From contig JAUPSS010000004.1 of the NCBI GenBank assembly GCA_040285825.1, positions 3,665,658 through 3,729,657 of the forward strand: 64,000 bases of DNA. Reading direction: 5' to 3'. The notes under the pieces were generated by a model. It made no database searches. It had not been told where the DNA came from and was given only the letters and a program-made list of their open reading frames with translations. Source of the stretch: Eukaryota sp. TZLM1-RC. Its lineage: Eukaryota > Metamonada: BaSk clade. Every line of letters starts with the position of its first letter. Within the stretch, counting starts at the first letter, position 1. Positions 28,480 through 37,539 of the stretch are shown piece by piece. The translations under genes were made by a program, and so were the position numbers.

Positions 28480-29616
28480 CTAATTTTGCTCAGAATAACA
28501 AGTTTTACAAACCCTAACTGGTGAAAAAAACCCTAAACTAGGTAGTGCCACCCGATGATTACTACAAGAATGACATACACATTTACCACATGACCTACAA
28601 TGATGCTTTCTATTAAAAATGGAAAAATTTACACCGCAATTAAGTTGGCATTGGTCGACAACATCGTCTGGAGTCCATGGTGGAGCAACCTTTGATCTTT
28701 TGCTTATAGTTTTCTTGTAATTCCTGCGATGTTGTTGAAGAGTAGAGAGAAATTCTTTCTCATTCATTTCAGTTAAACGATCATAAACAGAAACTCCATT
28801 CACATCGGTCAAGGAAATTCTACCTCCGTTATCAATCAAATTGATTAAAGTTTCCTTATACCTATCAATCATCGCCTCATCGCCATCCTTTTTGACCTTT
28901 AGATAATTTTCCAGGCATAAATGCACAGGGGCACTACCCTGTTTGGTTAGCTTGTTAGGAATTGCGCCTGACTGTAACAGCAAATATGTGATTCTGGCAA
29001 AGCCTCCATTAGCAGCCAAATGGAGTGCTGACCACCCCTTGTCGTCTACAACAGTGGTATCAACCCCAGAAGCAAGTAAAAGTTCGCCAATATCTTCAAA
29101 ACCAAACTTACAGGCATAATGAAGGGCCGTTTGCCCCTGATTGTCTTCAATTGAGACCAGTGCCTTACAGTTTTCTAATACCAACTTGACCATGTCTAAT
29201 GACCCTCTAGTAGTAGCTAAATGCAGAGGGGTGAGTCCAGATTCGGATTGAATGCACAAGGAAGCTCCGTTGGCGATGAGGACCTTGACTACATTTATAT
29301 GGGTTTCAGCAACAGCATGGTGGACTGCGGTCCAGCCTAGTTTATCGGCAAGTTCAGCATCCACCCCCACTTGAAGAAGAAGCGAGGTGCAGTCGACGTG
29401 TCCCATTTTAGCGGCAAAGTGAAGAGGTACTTGAGAGTGTTCAGAATCACGGATGTCAACAGGAACTCCAAGTGTAAGAAGATATTCAACAAGATCAAGA
29501 TTACCTGAAAGACAGGCGTAATGCAATGGTGTTTTACCAGTCTTGTCAGGAGAGGTAAGGTCTCCCCCTGAGCGAAGAACGGCTTCAGCCATTTCCACTG
29601 TCTCTGGAATGGTCAT
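28480..29616 (-). CDS. Ankyrin-repeat protein with C-terminal FYVE zinc finger
   Basis: The 378-residue protein has about seven ankyrin repeats (1-250), for example DKTGKTPLHYACLSGNLDLV and DDKGWSALHLAANGGFARIT. A basic linker (RRNYKKTISKRSK) follows, then a FYVE domain at about 312-376. The FYVE core is WTPDDVVDQC, CGVNFSIF, RKHHCRSCGKCVCHSCS and VRVCKTC, giving eight zinc ligands and the RKHHCR basic motif that binds phosphatidylinositol 3-phosphate. The protein should act on endosomes, with the ankyrin repeats binding a partner. The start codon lies 9 nt beyond a Fanzor-type hairpin motif on the same strand. Confidence 0.9.
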   Translation of the reverse strand: MTIPETVEMAEAVLRSGGDLTSPDKTGKTPLHYACLSGNLDLVEYLLTLGVPVDIRDSEHSQVPLHFAAKMGHVDCTSLLLQVGVDAELADKLGWTAVHHAVAETHINVVKVLIANGASLCIQSESGLTPLHLATTRGSLDMVKLVLENCKALVSIEDNQGQTALHYACKFGFEDIGELLLASGVDTTVVDDKGWSALHLAANGGFARITYLLLQSGAIPNKLTKQGSAPVHLCLENYLKVKKDGDEAMIDRYKETLINLIDNGGRISLTDVNGVSVYDRLTEMNEKEFLSTLQQHRRNYKKTISKRSKVAPPWTPDDVVDQCQLNCGVNFSIFNRKHHCRSCGKCVCHSCSNHRVALPSLGFFSPVRVCKTCYSEQN

Positions 29617-29690
29617 TGCTACAGATATTGTCTATAACAATGAAATCAGTGTTGTTTAATCCAATATGGAGGGATTGAGTTTTTCTGCTG
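29617..29690 (-). ncRNA. Solo Fanzor 3'-end module before the ankyrin-FYVE gene
   Basis: On the minus strand the module reads AAAAAAGGTATCCAGCAG, then AAAAACTCAATCCCTCC and the hairpin ATTGT-TATAG-ACAAT, with TATCTGTAGCA before the ATG. Compared with copy B a block of about 15 nt around the AAAATCTTCCACTT motif is missing. The distance from GACAATA to the ATG is again exactly 9 nt. No Fanzor coding sequence lies upstream on this strand. Confidence 0.45.
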
Positions 29691-29754
29691 GATACCTTTT
29701 TTCAACCTTGGCACTCTACTTGTTTTTCATTCTTCCAGGATCATATTGAACCTT

Positions 29755-29980
29755 CATTTCAGTGGTTATGATGTCTGTTGAACCTTGTTATGTCTCAAAC
29801 GAAAGATTAGCTGATTCTGAAGTTCATAATCCTCTTGCAAATACTGAAAAACTCAAAATTAATAAAAGTAATGGGCCCTTATTGAAATTGTCTACCCAAA
29901 AGCATATAAAAACAATTTGCATCCATTTGAATTATCTCTTTTTGGAAAATTGGAAATGGAATATAAATGTATGACAAGTA
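29755..29980 (+). mobile_element. LINE C-terminal fragment
   Basis: The frame MSVEPCYVSNERLADSEVHN matches the minus-strand LINE at 59581-60720 (MSVDPCNASNERLGNSEIHS), the region just after the endonuclease motif. The similarity fades after about 70 codons. Confidence 0.7.
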
Positions 29981-30029
29981 TGGATCTTGATTCAACGTGG
30001 CAATGGATTATAGTAAAAAAAGTTTTATT

Positions 30030-31850
30030 ACTTAATGTACAATAAAGCCTGAGGCGACTTTGGACCCTGATTACTGTAAAGATATTCAGTTTTTTAATAC
30101 GGATGAAGAATTATTCTTTTATGTGCAATTTTTAATTGAGCACAGGCCAGACGTTTTGACAGGTTTGTTTTGACTGTCACTAAACACAATATTAAACGCT
30201 ATAAGGGGGGAAGATCTGCTTCAATCAATGAGGACTTGAAAACGTTTGTTGATATTAATTATAATCAGTTTATGGTAAATAATGGTGATATTGCTGTTTT
30301 CCCCATTAGTTATTGCGCTAGATTGAGGGCCTTCATCGCAAAAACTATTAAAACAAATTTAGAAGTAAATATTGAAATGTGGCATGCTCAATATATCAAA
30401 AATTTAATAGTCCATATTTTGAAAAGATGGAAATTGAAGAAGAGATGACCTAAAAAGAAAAGTCTTTCTTTCGTTGGAGCTTACGTCAAGTCCAAAATCT
30501 ATTTCTTCAGACGAATCGTGACAATTTTCCGGTTACTGATGATCAAGTTGACATTTTCATTAAGCTTTCTGATGATAAAATCTTGAAGACAATAAAAAAG
30601 TTTGAATCAATCAGCAAAAACTGATATTTTAATCAGTACTCATTTCAAAATTTTTAAATTATAGCAAGATGAAAATTGGATGAATTCTATTTTTTCTAGA
30701 TCAATTTTAGTAAAAAATTCAAAAGACGAGGAGAGGGCTATTGAAGTGAAATCATGACCTTCCACTATGCAAAAAGACCTTCAATCTTTCATCAAATAAG
30801 CTATCAAAATACATAGTTTTAGAGAAGAAAGCGAGAAGAAAACAATAAATGCCCTTCCAATTGTTCGAAATGAGATATCTGGTTTATATGAAGTTAATAG
30901 TCAAGGACTATGTCGTATTTTGCGTTTTTTTACAGTTGATGAAATTACTGACAGAAAAAGTTAGAGTGGAATTCAATGTCTGAAGAACAAATTTATTCTG
31001 ATCATATTATTTTGAATTTAATAGACCATTTATTAAAAAAGGCTACAACTTTAACAGCACCATTAAAACTGATGGTTTTACAGGCGGTATTGAAATAACA
31101 AGAGAGGATTGTATTGGCATGTCCTTCAAGCCTGATACCGCAAAGTTTGTAACCACTGAGCACTATTTGGATGTCGAATTTCTATCATCAAAACACAAGG
31201 TACATATTGACCCTGGTAAAAGTGATTTACTTTATTTTTGCAATCAAAAAGGTTCAAACTAAATGTAAAAGATAGATTAAAAAGCCATACACAATATGAG
31301 TAACTGAGATTAACAGAATTCGAGTTGTTAAGAGTGTCGAGAGTTCACCAAAAATTCAGAAATTTGAAGAAGAAAGAGTATATTTTTACAAAATAGAATC
31401 ACAGTGGAGCAAACAAAAGCACCATTATCAAAAGAATCATCAAAATCTTTTATTTAAAATAATGTCTATTCTTATGTTGCTTCCAAGCTGATAAACAGGA
31501 AATTTACATTTGATAACTACTTCTTAATGATATGGCGCATTCAAAAAATGCAAAGATACGTCGATCATGAGAAAGCAGAAGCTAAGTTATTAAAAAGAAT
31601 GGCTGAAAAAGACACTATCCTAATGTTTGGTGACAATGACAAGAAGACAAAGAATTTCAAGTATCATCGATCCAGTTGAGGAGTTGGATGGAGAAATTTT
31701 TTCAAGAGAAATGGTTATACAGTATGTTTAGCTGATGAAAAAAACACATCTTCAAAGTGTCCAACTTGTTATAACCCAGTAAATGTATTTCTTGATGTTG
31801 AGAATCCTAGACCATCGATGAGGGAGAGGTATCTTAGTTTATAATCATGA
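30030..31850 (+). pseudogene. Fanzor copy C (different subtype), heavily degraded
   Basis: An N-terminal piece is open at about 30170-30448 (SINEDLKTFVDINYNQFMVN, AQYIKNLIVHILKRWKLKKR). Downstream the RuvC-I motif survives as HIDPGKSDLLYFCNQKG (about 31205-31255), and near 31600-31840 a frame reads MFGDNDKKTKNFKYHRSS and NGYTVCLADEKNTSSKCPTC, then VENPRPSMRERYL. This is collinear with GIGDW, DEFRTS and RNPRPWKMHEM of copy B. The order and spacing match a full Fanzor, but there are many stops. It is much more diverged than copies A and B, so it is an older family. Its N-terminal part may show what copy B has lost. Confidence 0.75.
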
Positions 31851-31924
31851 CTCAAACATACACTAATATTCAATCCAAGGAATTTCCAAAAACATTCATA
31901 AGCCGATGAACAGAACATTATACA

Positions 31925-32490
31925 TATCTTAAAGAAGAATTTTCCTGATTGATGAATTTAGATCTTGTTCTGGTTGTGTTGCTAACGGTAATTTTGGAAG
32001 TGTGTCGATGATTCTAGTATAGCAGTGTTAGGTCTTAAGGAAAAACGACAACTGAAAAGAAAGCAATAAATTTACAAGAAATTGAATTATTTAATCAAAA
32101 CAATCCTACTAGAAAAAGAGGTTTTCAAGAAGAATGGGATAAACAAAAGGATTCACTAGAAGAAAAAGCATTATCGACACCGTGGGGTTTAGTGAAGTGT
32201 CAGAGATGCAGCACGTATTGGAATAGAGACTTCAACTCTGCCATAAACATATGTTGTATTATAACATCTGCAATCAACGGTGAAGGTAGACCATCCATTC
32301 TCGAGAGACCAAAAACTCAAACAAAAGATTTTGAAAACAGGTCATCTATTGCACAAGGTGATCATAAGAAGAAGACTTCTAAGAAGGACAAAAAGCCAAG
32401 AAGATGTGGTAAAAGTGACGAAGATGGCCACAGCAGAAGGACTTCTCCATCGCTAATCCATGAAACTAAAGAACTTCATCAGATGTAAAA
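31925..32490 (+). pseudogene. Fanzor copy C2: RuvC-II to C-terminus fragment
   Basis: A second Fanzor tail follows copy C. RIFLIDEFRSCSGC (about 31943) repeats the DEFRTS motif already passed in copy C, so this is a separate fragment rather than its continuation. The open frame 32105-32488 then gives the zinc pair CQRC and RuvC-III YWNRDFNSAINICCIITSAI, followed by NGEGRPSILERPK (copy B: NGGDRPEYLQRVK) and a basic tail. It ends 137 bp before the MULE insertion; without the MULE, the next ATG (34667) would be about 145 bp away. Confidence 0.75.
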
Positions 32491-32625
32491 AGCAGACTAG
32501 GGCAAAACTTAAATGAAAGCAGTCAAGAAGATGAACTCTATAGAAGAAAATAACAGCCCATCTCAAGCAAAGTAGCAGCTCAACAGTGACCAGAAGTGTT
32601 ATGAAGAATGGTTTGAAAAATAATA

Positions 32626-34649
32626 GGGACAAGTTCACTTATACCCATTTTGTCAAATTTTGTCCCACTTGTACCCAATTTCTCCATACCCATCAATTTT
32701 GGTTTCACCTGTACCCAAATTGCAACAATTAAACATTTCTTTATAAAGCAATCTACGTCTACATCAATTCAGTGGTCAATTCATTCCACTGATCGTCTGA
32801 GTCCTCTTCCAGCTCAGTTTCACTTTCATAATCTTCTCCAGAACTTGAGGACTCGTCAAAAACATCATGAATTGTACTAACGTTAATGATAGACTCATAT
32901 AACATTTCTTCGTCCACCTCACTTACATCACCATCATTTGCTACCTTTACCTTCTTCTTCTTTCTTCCCTCACCAGGCCGTAATCTTTTTGTTGGTGGTC
33001 TTTCACGAGCCTTTTTGTAAGTTGGAGGCAGCATATCGACTTCATCTAAGTCTTGAATCTCTACAGCACCAATAAAGTTCTTATAAGTTCTTAGGTAATT
33101 TTCGGTAAGGTAGTGAGAATCAACCCCATTTAAGACCGGATGTTTCAGTTTTTCCAAAGCTGCGACAGCATGTCTACATGGGATGCCTAAACGTTGCCAT
33201 TTTTCACAGGTACATAAACGCTCCTTAATATTCACTGTGTACTTTTTCTGAGCTTCTTCTACTTGGACGAAGATGTTGTCATCTCTTCTTATCGTTCTCG
33301 TCTTCAACTTTCTCCCTTCTACAACTTCATCCTTCAATTTATGCCAAACACTTTCTACAATAGCTTTCTGCATTTCTGATCCACGATGATATCGATCTTC
33401 AAACCATCGATTGAGATTATCCATGATAGTTTGGATCATTGCTATTACAGGCAATCCTCTGGCAACAAGAAGCCAAGCATTAAGAGATTCGATTAAATTG
33501 GACGTGAAGTGCCCATAACGAAGACCTTCAAACCCAACAGTAGCCCAATTGCTGATCCCAGCTTTTGTTACCTTTTCGTAGGCCTTGATGGATTGTTCTC
33601 TCAATATCTCGAGATACTGTTTTAATTCAATCTCTGTTTCTGCCCTTGCTGCTTGCCATAAAACACTTGTATACTTAACGCCTATATTTTTGGCCAAATG
33701 GCGAACACAGTAGCTGTGAAACGCATCAGGAAAAATAGATCTTACAGATTCAACAAGTCCTTTCTCTCTGTCAGATATAATGGTTGTTACTTCTGTTTTG
33801 AGACAATTTTTTAGCTCACAAAGAAACCATCTCCAGTTGTCATAATTTTCTCCAGAAACTATAGATATCGCAATTGGAAACAGCTGACCCTGAGCGTCGA
33901 TCATTGTTGCACATAACATCACATTTTTATGCTTTGTTTTCAAATGGGTTCCATCAATTTGAATGAGTGGACGACAGAACTGACTCCCATGTAAAGATCC
34001 ACCAAAAGCAATAAACAAACGTTTGAAAGTATTGTCTGCTTCTTTCTCCAACACACAATGAGAACCAGGGTTACACTGTTGGATACGGAGTATAAGAGAA
34101 TAAAGCCGTGCGTAGTTTGTTTTATGAGTACCAAAGACAATCTCTCGAGCTTTTGCTCGAACTTTAGCTGCAACTCTTTCAGCAAGCTTCATATCAGCTA
34201 TCTCATCCAGTAATGGCTTGAGTTCGGAAGCTGTTAGAAATGGTTTGGCCTTTATTCTATCTTTCACTCGAGGATGGCTTGCAAGAAAGGATGTAGTAGG
34301 TCTTGGAGCTTTCGTTCCAAGAGCAAGTGGATCACAAGTATGTTGAATCAGGATTTTGACGACATAAGGTGTCTCATCTGGACAGTCTTTCTTTCTAGTT
34401 GCGTAGCAGCGGAATGTGCAATCTTTGCTTCTACAGACAGCATTGATGCGAGTTACCTCGGATTTTGTATATCTGACACTCGCTTTTCTATCAGAACCTT
34501 CTTTTCTAATAAGCTCTTGCAGGATGTCTTTGCTGAACCTATTGCCCACTGAAAGTTTGAATCTGGGGTTTTCAGAGATATTGGAGATGGTTAGATCTGG
34601 GTACATGTGGACTTAAATTTGACAAAATGGGTATAGCTGTGATTTTCCC
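32626..34649 (-). mobile_element. Complete MULE (Mutator-like) DNA transposon
   Basis: The 2024-bp element has imperfect terminal inverted repeats of about 45 bp (GGGACAAGTTCACTTATACC on the left; complement of the right end GGGAAAATCACAGCTATACC; both continue CATTTTGTCAAATTT). It is flanked by a perfect 9-bp direct repeat AAAATAATA (32617-32625 and 34650-34658), the hallmark target duplication of MULEs. It encodes one uninterrupted transposase. The deleted copy at 17512-17771 shares both ends. The element looks recent and potentially active. Its right end is 17 bp from the ATG of the next gene. Confidence 0.93.
32759..34606 (-). CDS. MULE transposase (MuDR family)
   Basis: The 615-residue protein has an N-terminal zinc/DNA-binding region (RINAVCRSKDCTFRCYATRK, then ILIQHTCDP, about 55-95). 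The RNase-H-like DDE core follows: IQIDGTHLKTKHKNVML (first Asp about 219), TTIISDREKGLVESV (second Asp about 280), FHSYCVRHLAKNI and a downstream Glu-rich helix. A SWIM zinc finger CTCEKWQRLGIPCRHAVAAL (CxC...CxH) lies at about 475-495. The C-terminus is acidic after a basic cluster (RKKKKVKVA). These are the standard modules of MuDR/FAR1-like transposases, which cut and paste the element through its inverted ends. The frame is intact. The ATG is only 43 bp from the right end of the element. Confidence 0.92.
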   Translation of the reverse strand: MYPDLTISNISENPRFKLSVGNRFSKDILQELIRKEGSDRKASVRYTKSEVTRINAVCRSKDCTFRCYATRKKDCPDETPYVVKILIQHTCDPLALGTKAPRPTTSFLASHPRVKDRIKAKPFLTASELKPLLDEIADMKLAERVAAKVRAKAREIVFGTHKTNYARLYSLILRIQQCNPGSHCVLEKEADNTFKRLFIAFGGSLHGSQFCRPLIQIDGTHLKTKHKNVMLCATMIDAQGQLFPIAISIVSGENYDNWRWFLCELKNCLKTEVTTIISDREKGLVESVRSIFPDAFHSYCVRHLAKNIGVKYTSVLWQAARAETEIELKQYLEILREQSIKAYEKVTKAGISNWATVGFEGLRYGHFTSNLIESLNAWLLVARGLPVIAMIQTIMDNLNRWFEDRYHRGSEMQKAIVESVWHKLKDEVVEGRKLKTRTIRRDDNIFVQVEEAQKKYTVNIKERLCTCEKWQRLGIPCRHAVAALEKLKHPVLNGVDSHYLTENYLRTYKNFIGAVEIQDLDEVDMLPPTYKKARERPPTKRLRPGEGRKKKKVKVANDGDVSEVDEEMLYESIINVSTIHDVFDESSSSGEDYESETELEEDSDDQWNELTTELM

Positions 34650-34666
34650 AAAATAATAATATAATA

Positions 34667-34912
34667 ATGCAGATTGTTGTTCACTTAACGAATACATCCA
34701 TAGATGCCTTTGAAGTTGGGGAGGGTCAACAGTCCTTGGAATGGCTGTGCTATGCCGCTTTAGCAGATAAAGACTTCAACAATCTTGCTGAGATACCACT
34801 CCCTAAATCAGTTCGCGACTATTCAGGCAATGCCCTTCCATTGGATGATGCCATACGTGATCACTTAAATGATGGAGACCATATATGGATCAATGCAGAG
34901 GACTACATTTAG
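34667..34912 (+). CDS. Small ubiquitin-fold-like protein, unassigned
   Basis: The 81-residue protein starts MQIVVHLTNTSIDAFEVGEG and ends DHLNDGDHIWINAEDYI. The strand-turn-strand-helix pattern with a late GDHIWI strand suggests a beta-grasp fold. The C-terminus lacks a Gly-Gly, so it is not a conjugated modifier such as ubiquitin or URM1. I know of no certain family. It lies 8 bp after the target duplication of the MULE, whose insertion must have displaced the natural upstream region. Confidence 0.6.
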   Translation: MQIVVHLTNTSIDAFEVGEGQQSLEWLCYAALADKDFNNLAEIPLPKSVRDYSGNALPLDDAIRDHLNDGDHIWINAEDYI

Positions 34913-34993
34913 AACATCTGTATTGTTTATTTAATTATTAATTGACTGATAATCATGTCGTTAATGGACGTTGTACATCATGTATAAAACCTT

Positions 34994-35227
34994 TTATTCA
35001 ACTTTTTCAGGTATCTTGTGTCTCCTGTCCTCTCTCAAAGCCATAAGTATATAAGAAACAACAACCAAGTGTACAGAGGCAAATGAAGCAATAGCACTGA
35101 TCAATCTTCTCCTAGGTAAAGGCCATGATGATGCAAGATACATCGATGTTGGGTAAGAAATCAAAGGAAAGGCAACCAATAGTATACTCGTCACGAAAAA
35201 CTTTAGATGTACTATGTTGCGAAACAT
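34994..35227 (-). CDS. VMA21: VMA21-like V-ATPase assembly factor
   Basis: The 77-residue protein has two membrane segments: VTSILLVAFPLISYPTSMYL (about 12-31) and ISAIASFASVHLVVVSYILM (about 43-62), followed by ALREDRRHKIPEKVE. Length, topology and the FREDxxDHK-like tail match yeast Vma21 (77 residues), an ER membrane chaperone that assembles the V0 sector of the vacuolar ATPase. The yeast C-terminal KKxx retrieval signal is not evident. A splice-acceptor-like TTTTTCAG lies 42 bp upstream in frame, so a short 5' exon is possible, but no upstream ATG is seen. Confidence 0.6.
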   Translation of the reverse strand: MFRNIVHLKFFVTSILLVAFPLISYPTSMYLASSWPLPRRRLISAIASFASVHLVVVSYILMALREDRRHKIPEKVE

Positions 35228-35327
35228 TGAAAGGAGTAATCTGTTGCTCCTTGTGTAGAGTTTTTCAACCTGAAAAACTCAAAAGACAGCTAAATTAATT
35301 TTGACTATATTCCTAACTTATCCTCCA

Positions 35328-36004
35328 ATGTTTGAAGAGTATAAATCACCGTTGCTCCCCCAAAAACCCAAACAGAAAAAAGTCCTTATCGCTATTTATT
35401 TGTTCTTAACTTTGTGTGGTACATCAGTGGGTTATTACAGTGTAGCAGTTGAATGGAATTGGCACCACATACCACACGTTATTGTCTTATCACTTTTGCT
35501 TTATGGATCTTGCTATGCCACTCTAACTCTTAAACATCAAAAGGATAACATTCCAGTCGCCACGGTACTTTCCACTGTACTTGGTTGCTGTCTTTTGCTT
35601 ACCATCACATCTATTTGGTTGACGTTTTTTGAACCTGAAGATTTCGATTTAAAAGCCTGTCATGAACGTACGTTTGCTGTTGATTACATTCACAACAGGG
35701 GACAAAAATAAAGGCCGAATGTATGCTACCAAGGATGGAGCATGTCTTAGCCGATGTAATGGAATACCCCAAGAAGTGTTAGTTGTTCATAATGATGACA
35801 ATAGTCTGAGTAGATGTATGTTCAGTCCCCTGTGTTCTTATCCCAGGCCTGTATGTTTAGTCTCTTCTCACCCCAGTCCAATGCGATGTGTATGGTGATA
35901 TTTTGTTCTAATTCCAGGTTAAAGACTGTTATGTTCCTAAACTAGGGTATAATGAGACAATGATCTCAATGCTGATGAAGAAAGATTCTGTAAACGCTAT
36001 ATGA
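35328..36004 (+). CDS. Multi-pass membrane protein with Cys-rich tail (spliced, unassigned)
   Basis: The first exon (35328-35667) encodes three membrane segments (IAIYLFLTLCGTSVGYYSVA, VIVLSLLLYGSCYATLTL, VLGCCLLLTITSIWLTFF). A 31-nt intron (35668-35698, GTACGT...ACAACAG) joins it to a frame reading DKNKGRMYATKDGACLSRCN. Further intron-like units GTATG...CCAG lie at 35816-35846, 35851-35876 and 35890-35917. Using all three keeps the frame and adds VKDCYVPKLGYNET and MISMLMKKDSVNAI, stop at 36004, for 186 residues; it requires a 4-nt exon. Keeping the first two unspliced also preserves the frame and adds 19 codons. I do not recognise the family. The start is the second Met of the open frame; an earlier codon at 35301 is not an ATG. 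Confidence 0.5.
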
Positions 36005-36124
36005 GTTACATTCCAACTCCACTTTTCCGATAGTTTTTTTCCGATAGTTTTAGCTGTACAGAAACAAACAATTAATAAACAATTGTGAAAATATCAAACA
36101 ATATATTTATTTATAATAATACAA

Positions 36125-36670
36125 TTAACAATCCTCTACATGGACAGTTTCCTTTGAAAATTCTGGAAGAATACTGGAAAAAACGTCTTCCTCTCTTAAA
36201 TCAAGATCAGGTACCAGACACCAATGTTTATTGTAATGGAACTCATCCAATATACCTTCAGCAGGGGTATCAACGTTACAATCTTGAACTAACTCGACCT
36301 CACCTCCTGAAGAGGTACATAAGATCATGTTTGTCTCATGTAACTGAAATTGAACAGTGGTGGTGTAATTGAGGTTACGATAAGCTTCAACGACATCCAT
36401 GTTCCAAAGAGCAGCACTGTCTTTATTCTCTGATAGAGACAGGGAAGAGGTAAGATAAAGAGGAATGTCGAGTGAAGCGTCAATGCAACATAAGCGGTAA
36501 AGAGAGTTTGAACCATCTTCTTCAACTTTCCAGAGTGTTCCATCAGCTTCTAGTGAATCAATTTGAACATTTTGGTTGGAATTAACTGACAAGGACCTAC
36601 ATGCACCATCAAAGCTGCATCGACTGGCCACTGTAATAAAATAACCTGTTTCAGAAAGAGGAAGATCCAT
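36125..36670 (-). CDS. Unassigned 181-residue acidic protein
   Basis: The protein is soluble, acidic and rich in predicted beta strands, with cysteines scattered in pairs (SRCSFDGACRSL, LYRLCCID). It could be a beta-trefoil or lectin-like fold (the pattern TLWKVEEDGSNSLYRLCCID recalls one), but no family signature is clear. It has no signal peptide or membrane segment. Its ATG lies 9 nt beyond a Fanzor-type hairpin motif on the same strand. It converges with the membrane-protein gene on the other strand. Confidence 0.55.
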   Translation of the reverse strand: MDLPLSETGYFITVASRCSFDGACRSLSVNSNQNVQIDSLEADGTLWKVEEDGSNSLYRLCCIDASLDIPLYLTSSLSLSENKDSAALWNMDVVEAYRNLNYTTTVQFQLHETNMILCTSSGGEVELVQDCNVDTPAEGILDEFHYNKHWCLVPDLDLREEDVFSSILPEFSKETVHVEDC

Positions 36671-36764
36671 TCTTGAAAATACTGTCTATAACAATGGAAT
36701 AAGTGTCCTTTGCACCAATGTAGAGGGACTGAGTTTTTGAGAAGTGGAAGATTTTCTCCTCAAA
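36671..36764 (-). ncRNA. Solo Fanzor 3'-end module before the 181-residue protein
   Basis: On the minus strand the module begins GGAGAAAATCTTCCACTTCT, contains AAAACTCAGTCCCTCTACAT, and ends with ATTGT-TATAG-ACAGT. The A-to-G change in the second arm of the hairpin keeps pairing as a G-U wobble. GACAGTA ends exactly 9 nt before the ATG at 36670. It starts at the same internal point (GGAGAAAATC) as the solo module at 9308, with no Fanzor coding sequence attached. Confidence 0.5.
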
Positions 36765-36779
36765 TTTACTGTGATTTGC

Positions 36780-37110
36780 TAATTAGGTCGACATTCAACA
36801 TTTACTCAAACTTGCAGAGTCTTAAGACAACAAAATATGAAGCCCTTCTACAACGTCTCAATGGAGCAAGAGGAAGAAACATCAAATTTGTCTCAATTGC
36901 TATTTCAATTTTTTTCCATTGGAACTGAAGGTCTCAATTTTAGATGATTTAGGAAAACTTTTCAAAGAAAGTGGTCATACATTCGATTTTCTGTTTGGAA
37001 AGAACAGATTAATATTTTCGTTATTGAAAGTCCTTCCTCGTTTCATTAACTCCATTTTGAAGAACATCACAGAGTTTTGAAACAAGTCAGTTGCTATGCA
37101 AATGAATAGC
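36780..37110 (+). mobile_element. LINE C-terminal fragment, degraded
   Basis: A broken frame reads KFVSIAISIFFHWN, then DLGKLFKESGHTFDFLFGKN and RLIFSLLKVLPRFINSIL. It follows the LINE C-terminus (CPFAFSLFGTLGKTALSFLD, then FWQNRIVFSIIQGMYGLVSS). The sequence from 37111 to about 37540 has no recognisable content. Confidence 0.55.
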
Positions 37111-37539
37111 GAAAATCTCCGGTCATTCAATTAATGGGATTTGAGTGGGTAAAAGCATTAGTTAAGGTTTTTGGTTGAGTTTTAAAATGTGACTTTTCCA
37201 GGAGTGTAATTTACAATTCAGGTGCTTACACTCAATTTCGCAACGCCCACCCACCAGTATCTCAAGTTGCAAATCAACAGTAAGAGAGTTGTAGTAACAC
37301 ACTACGGTGTAGTTTTTTCAACGAGGACTACAAAGTCAACATCGAAGGTCATACCCTTGTGGATACAGGGTGATCTTCCGATGGCTCATTCCGATCAGGA
37401 CAGATCAGGGCTATGCGTATCCCAAGGTTGTCGCTTAAAAATATTCATCATCATTGTTAAATAACCATCAGTGTTCATTGTTCATTGTTGTTTCTTATTA
37501 CCTACTTATACACGGCAGGCAAGCACAGTGTTGTGTTGA

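Noticed and set aside
29990-32500. A CRISPR-like or tandem-array system around the Fanzor relics
   Set aside because: I looked for regularly spaced direct repeats near each Fanzor and found none. The only regular repeats are the MULE 31-bp unit, the gag 45-bp unit and the 150-bp repeat near the TLC gene.
34667-34912. URM1 or another ubiquitin-like modifier
   Set aside because: Length and start fit a beta-grasp protein, but there is no C-terminal Gly-Gly, so it cannot be a conjugated modifier of the URM1 type. It was left unassigned.
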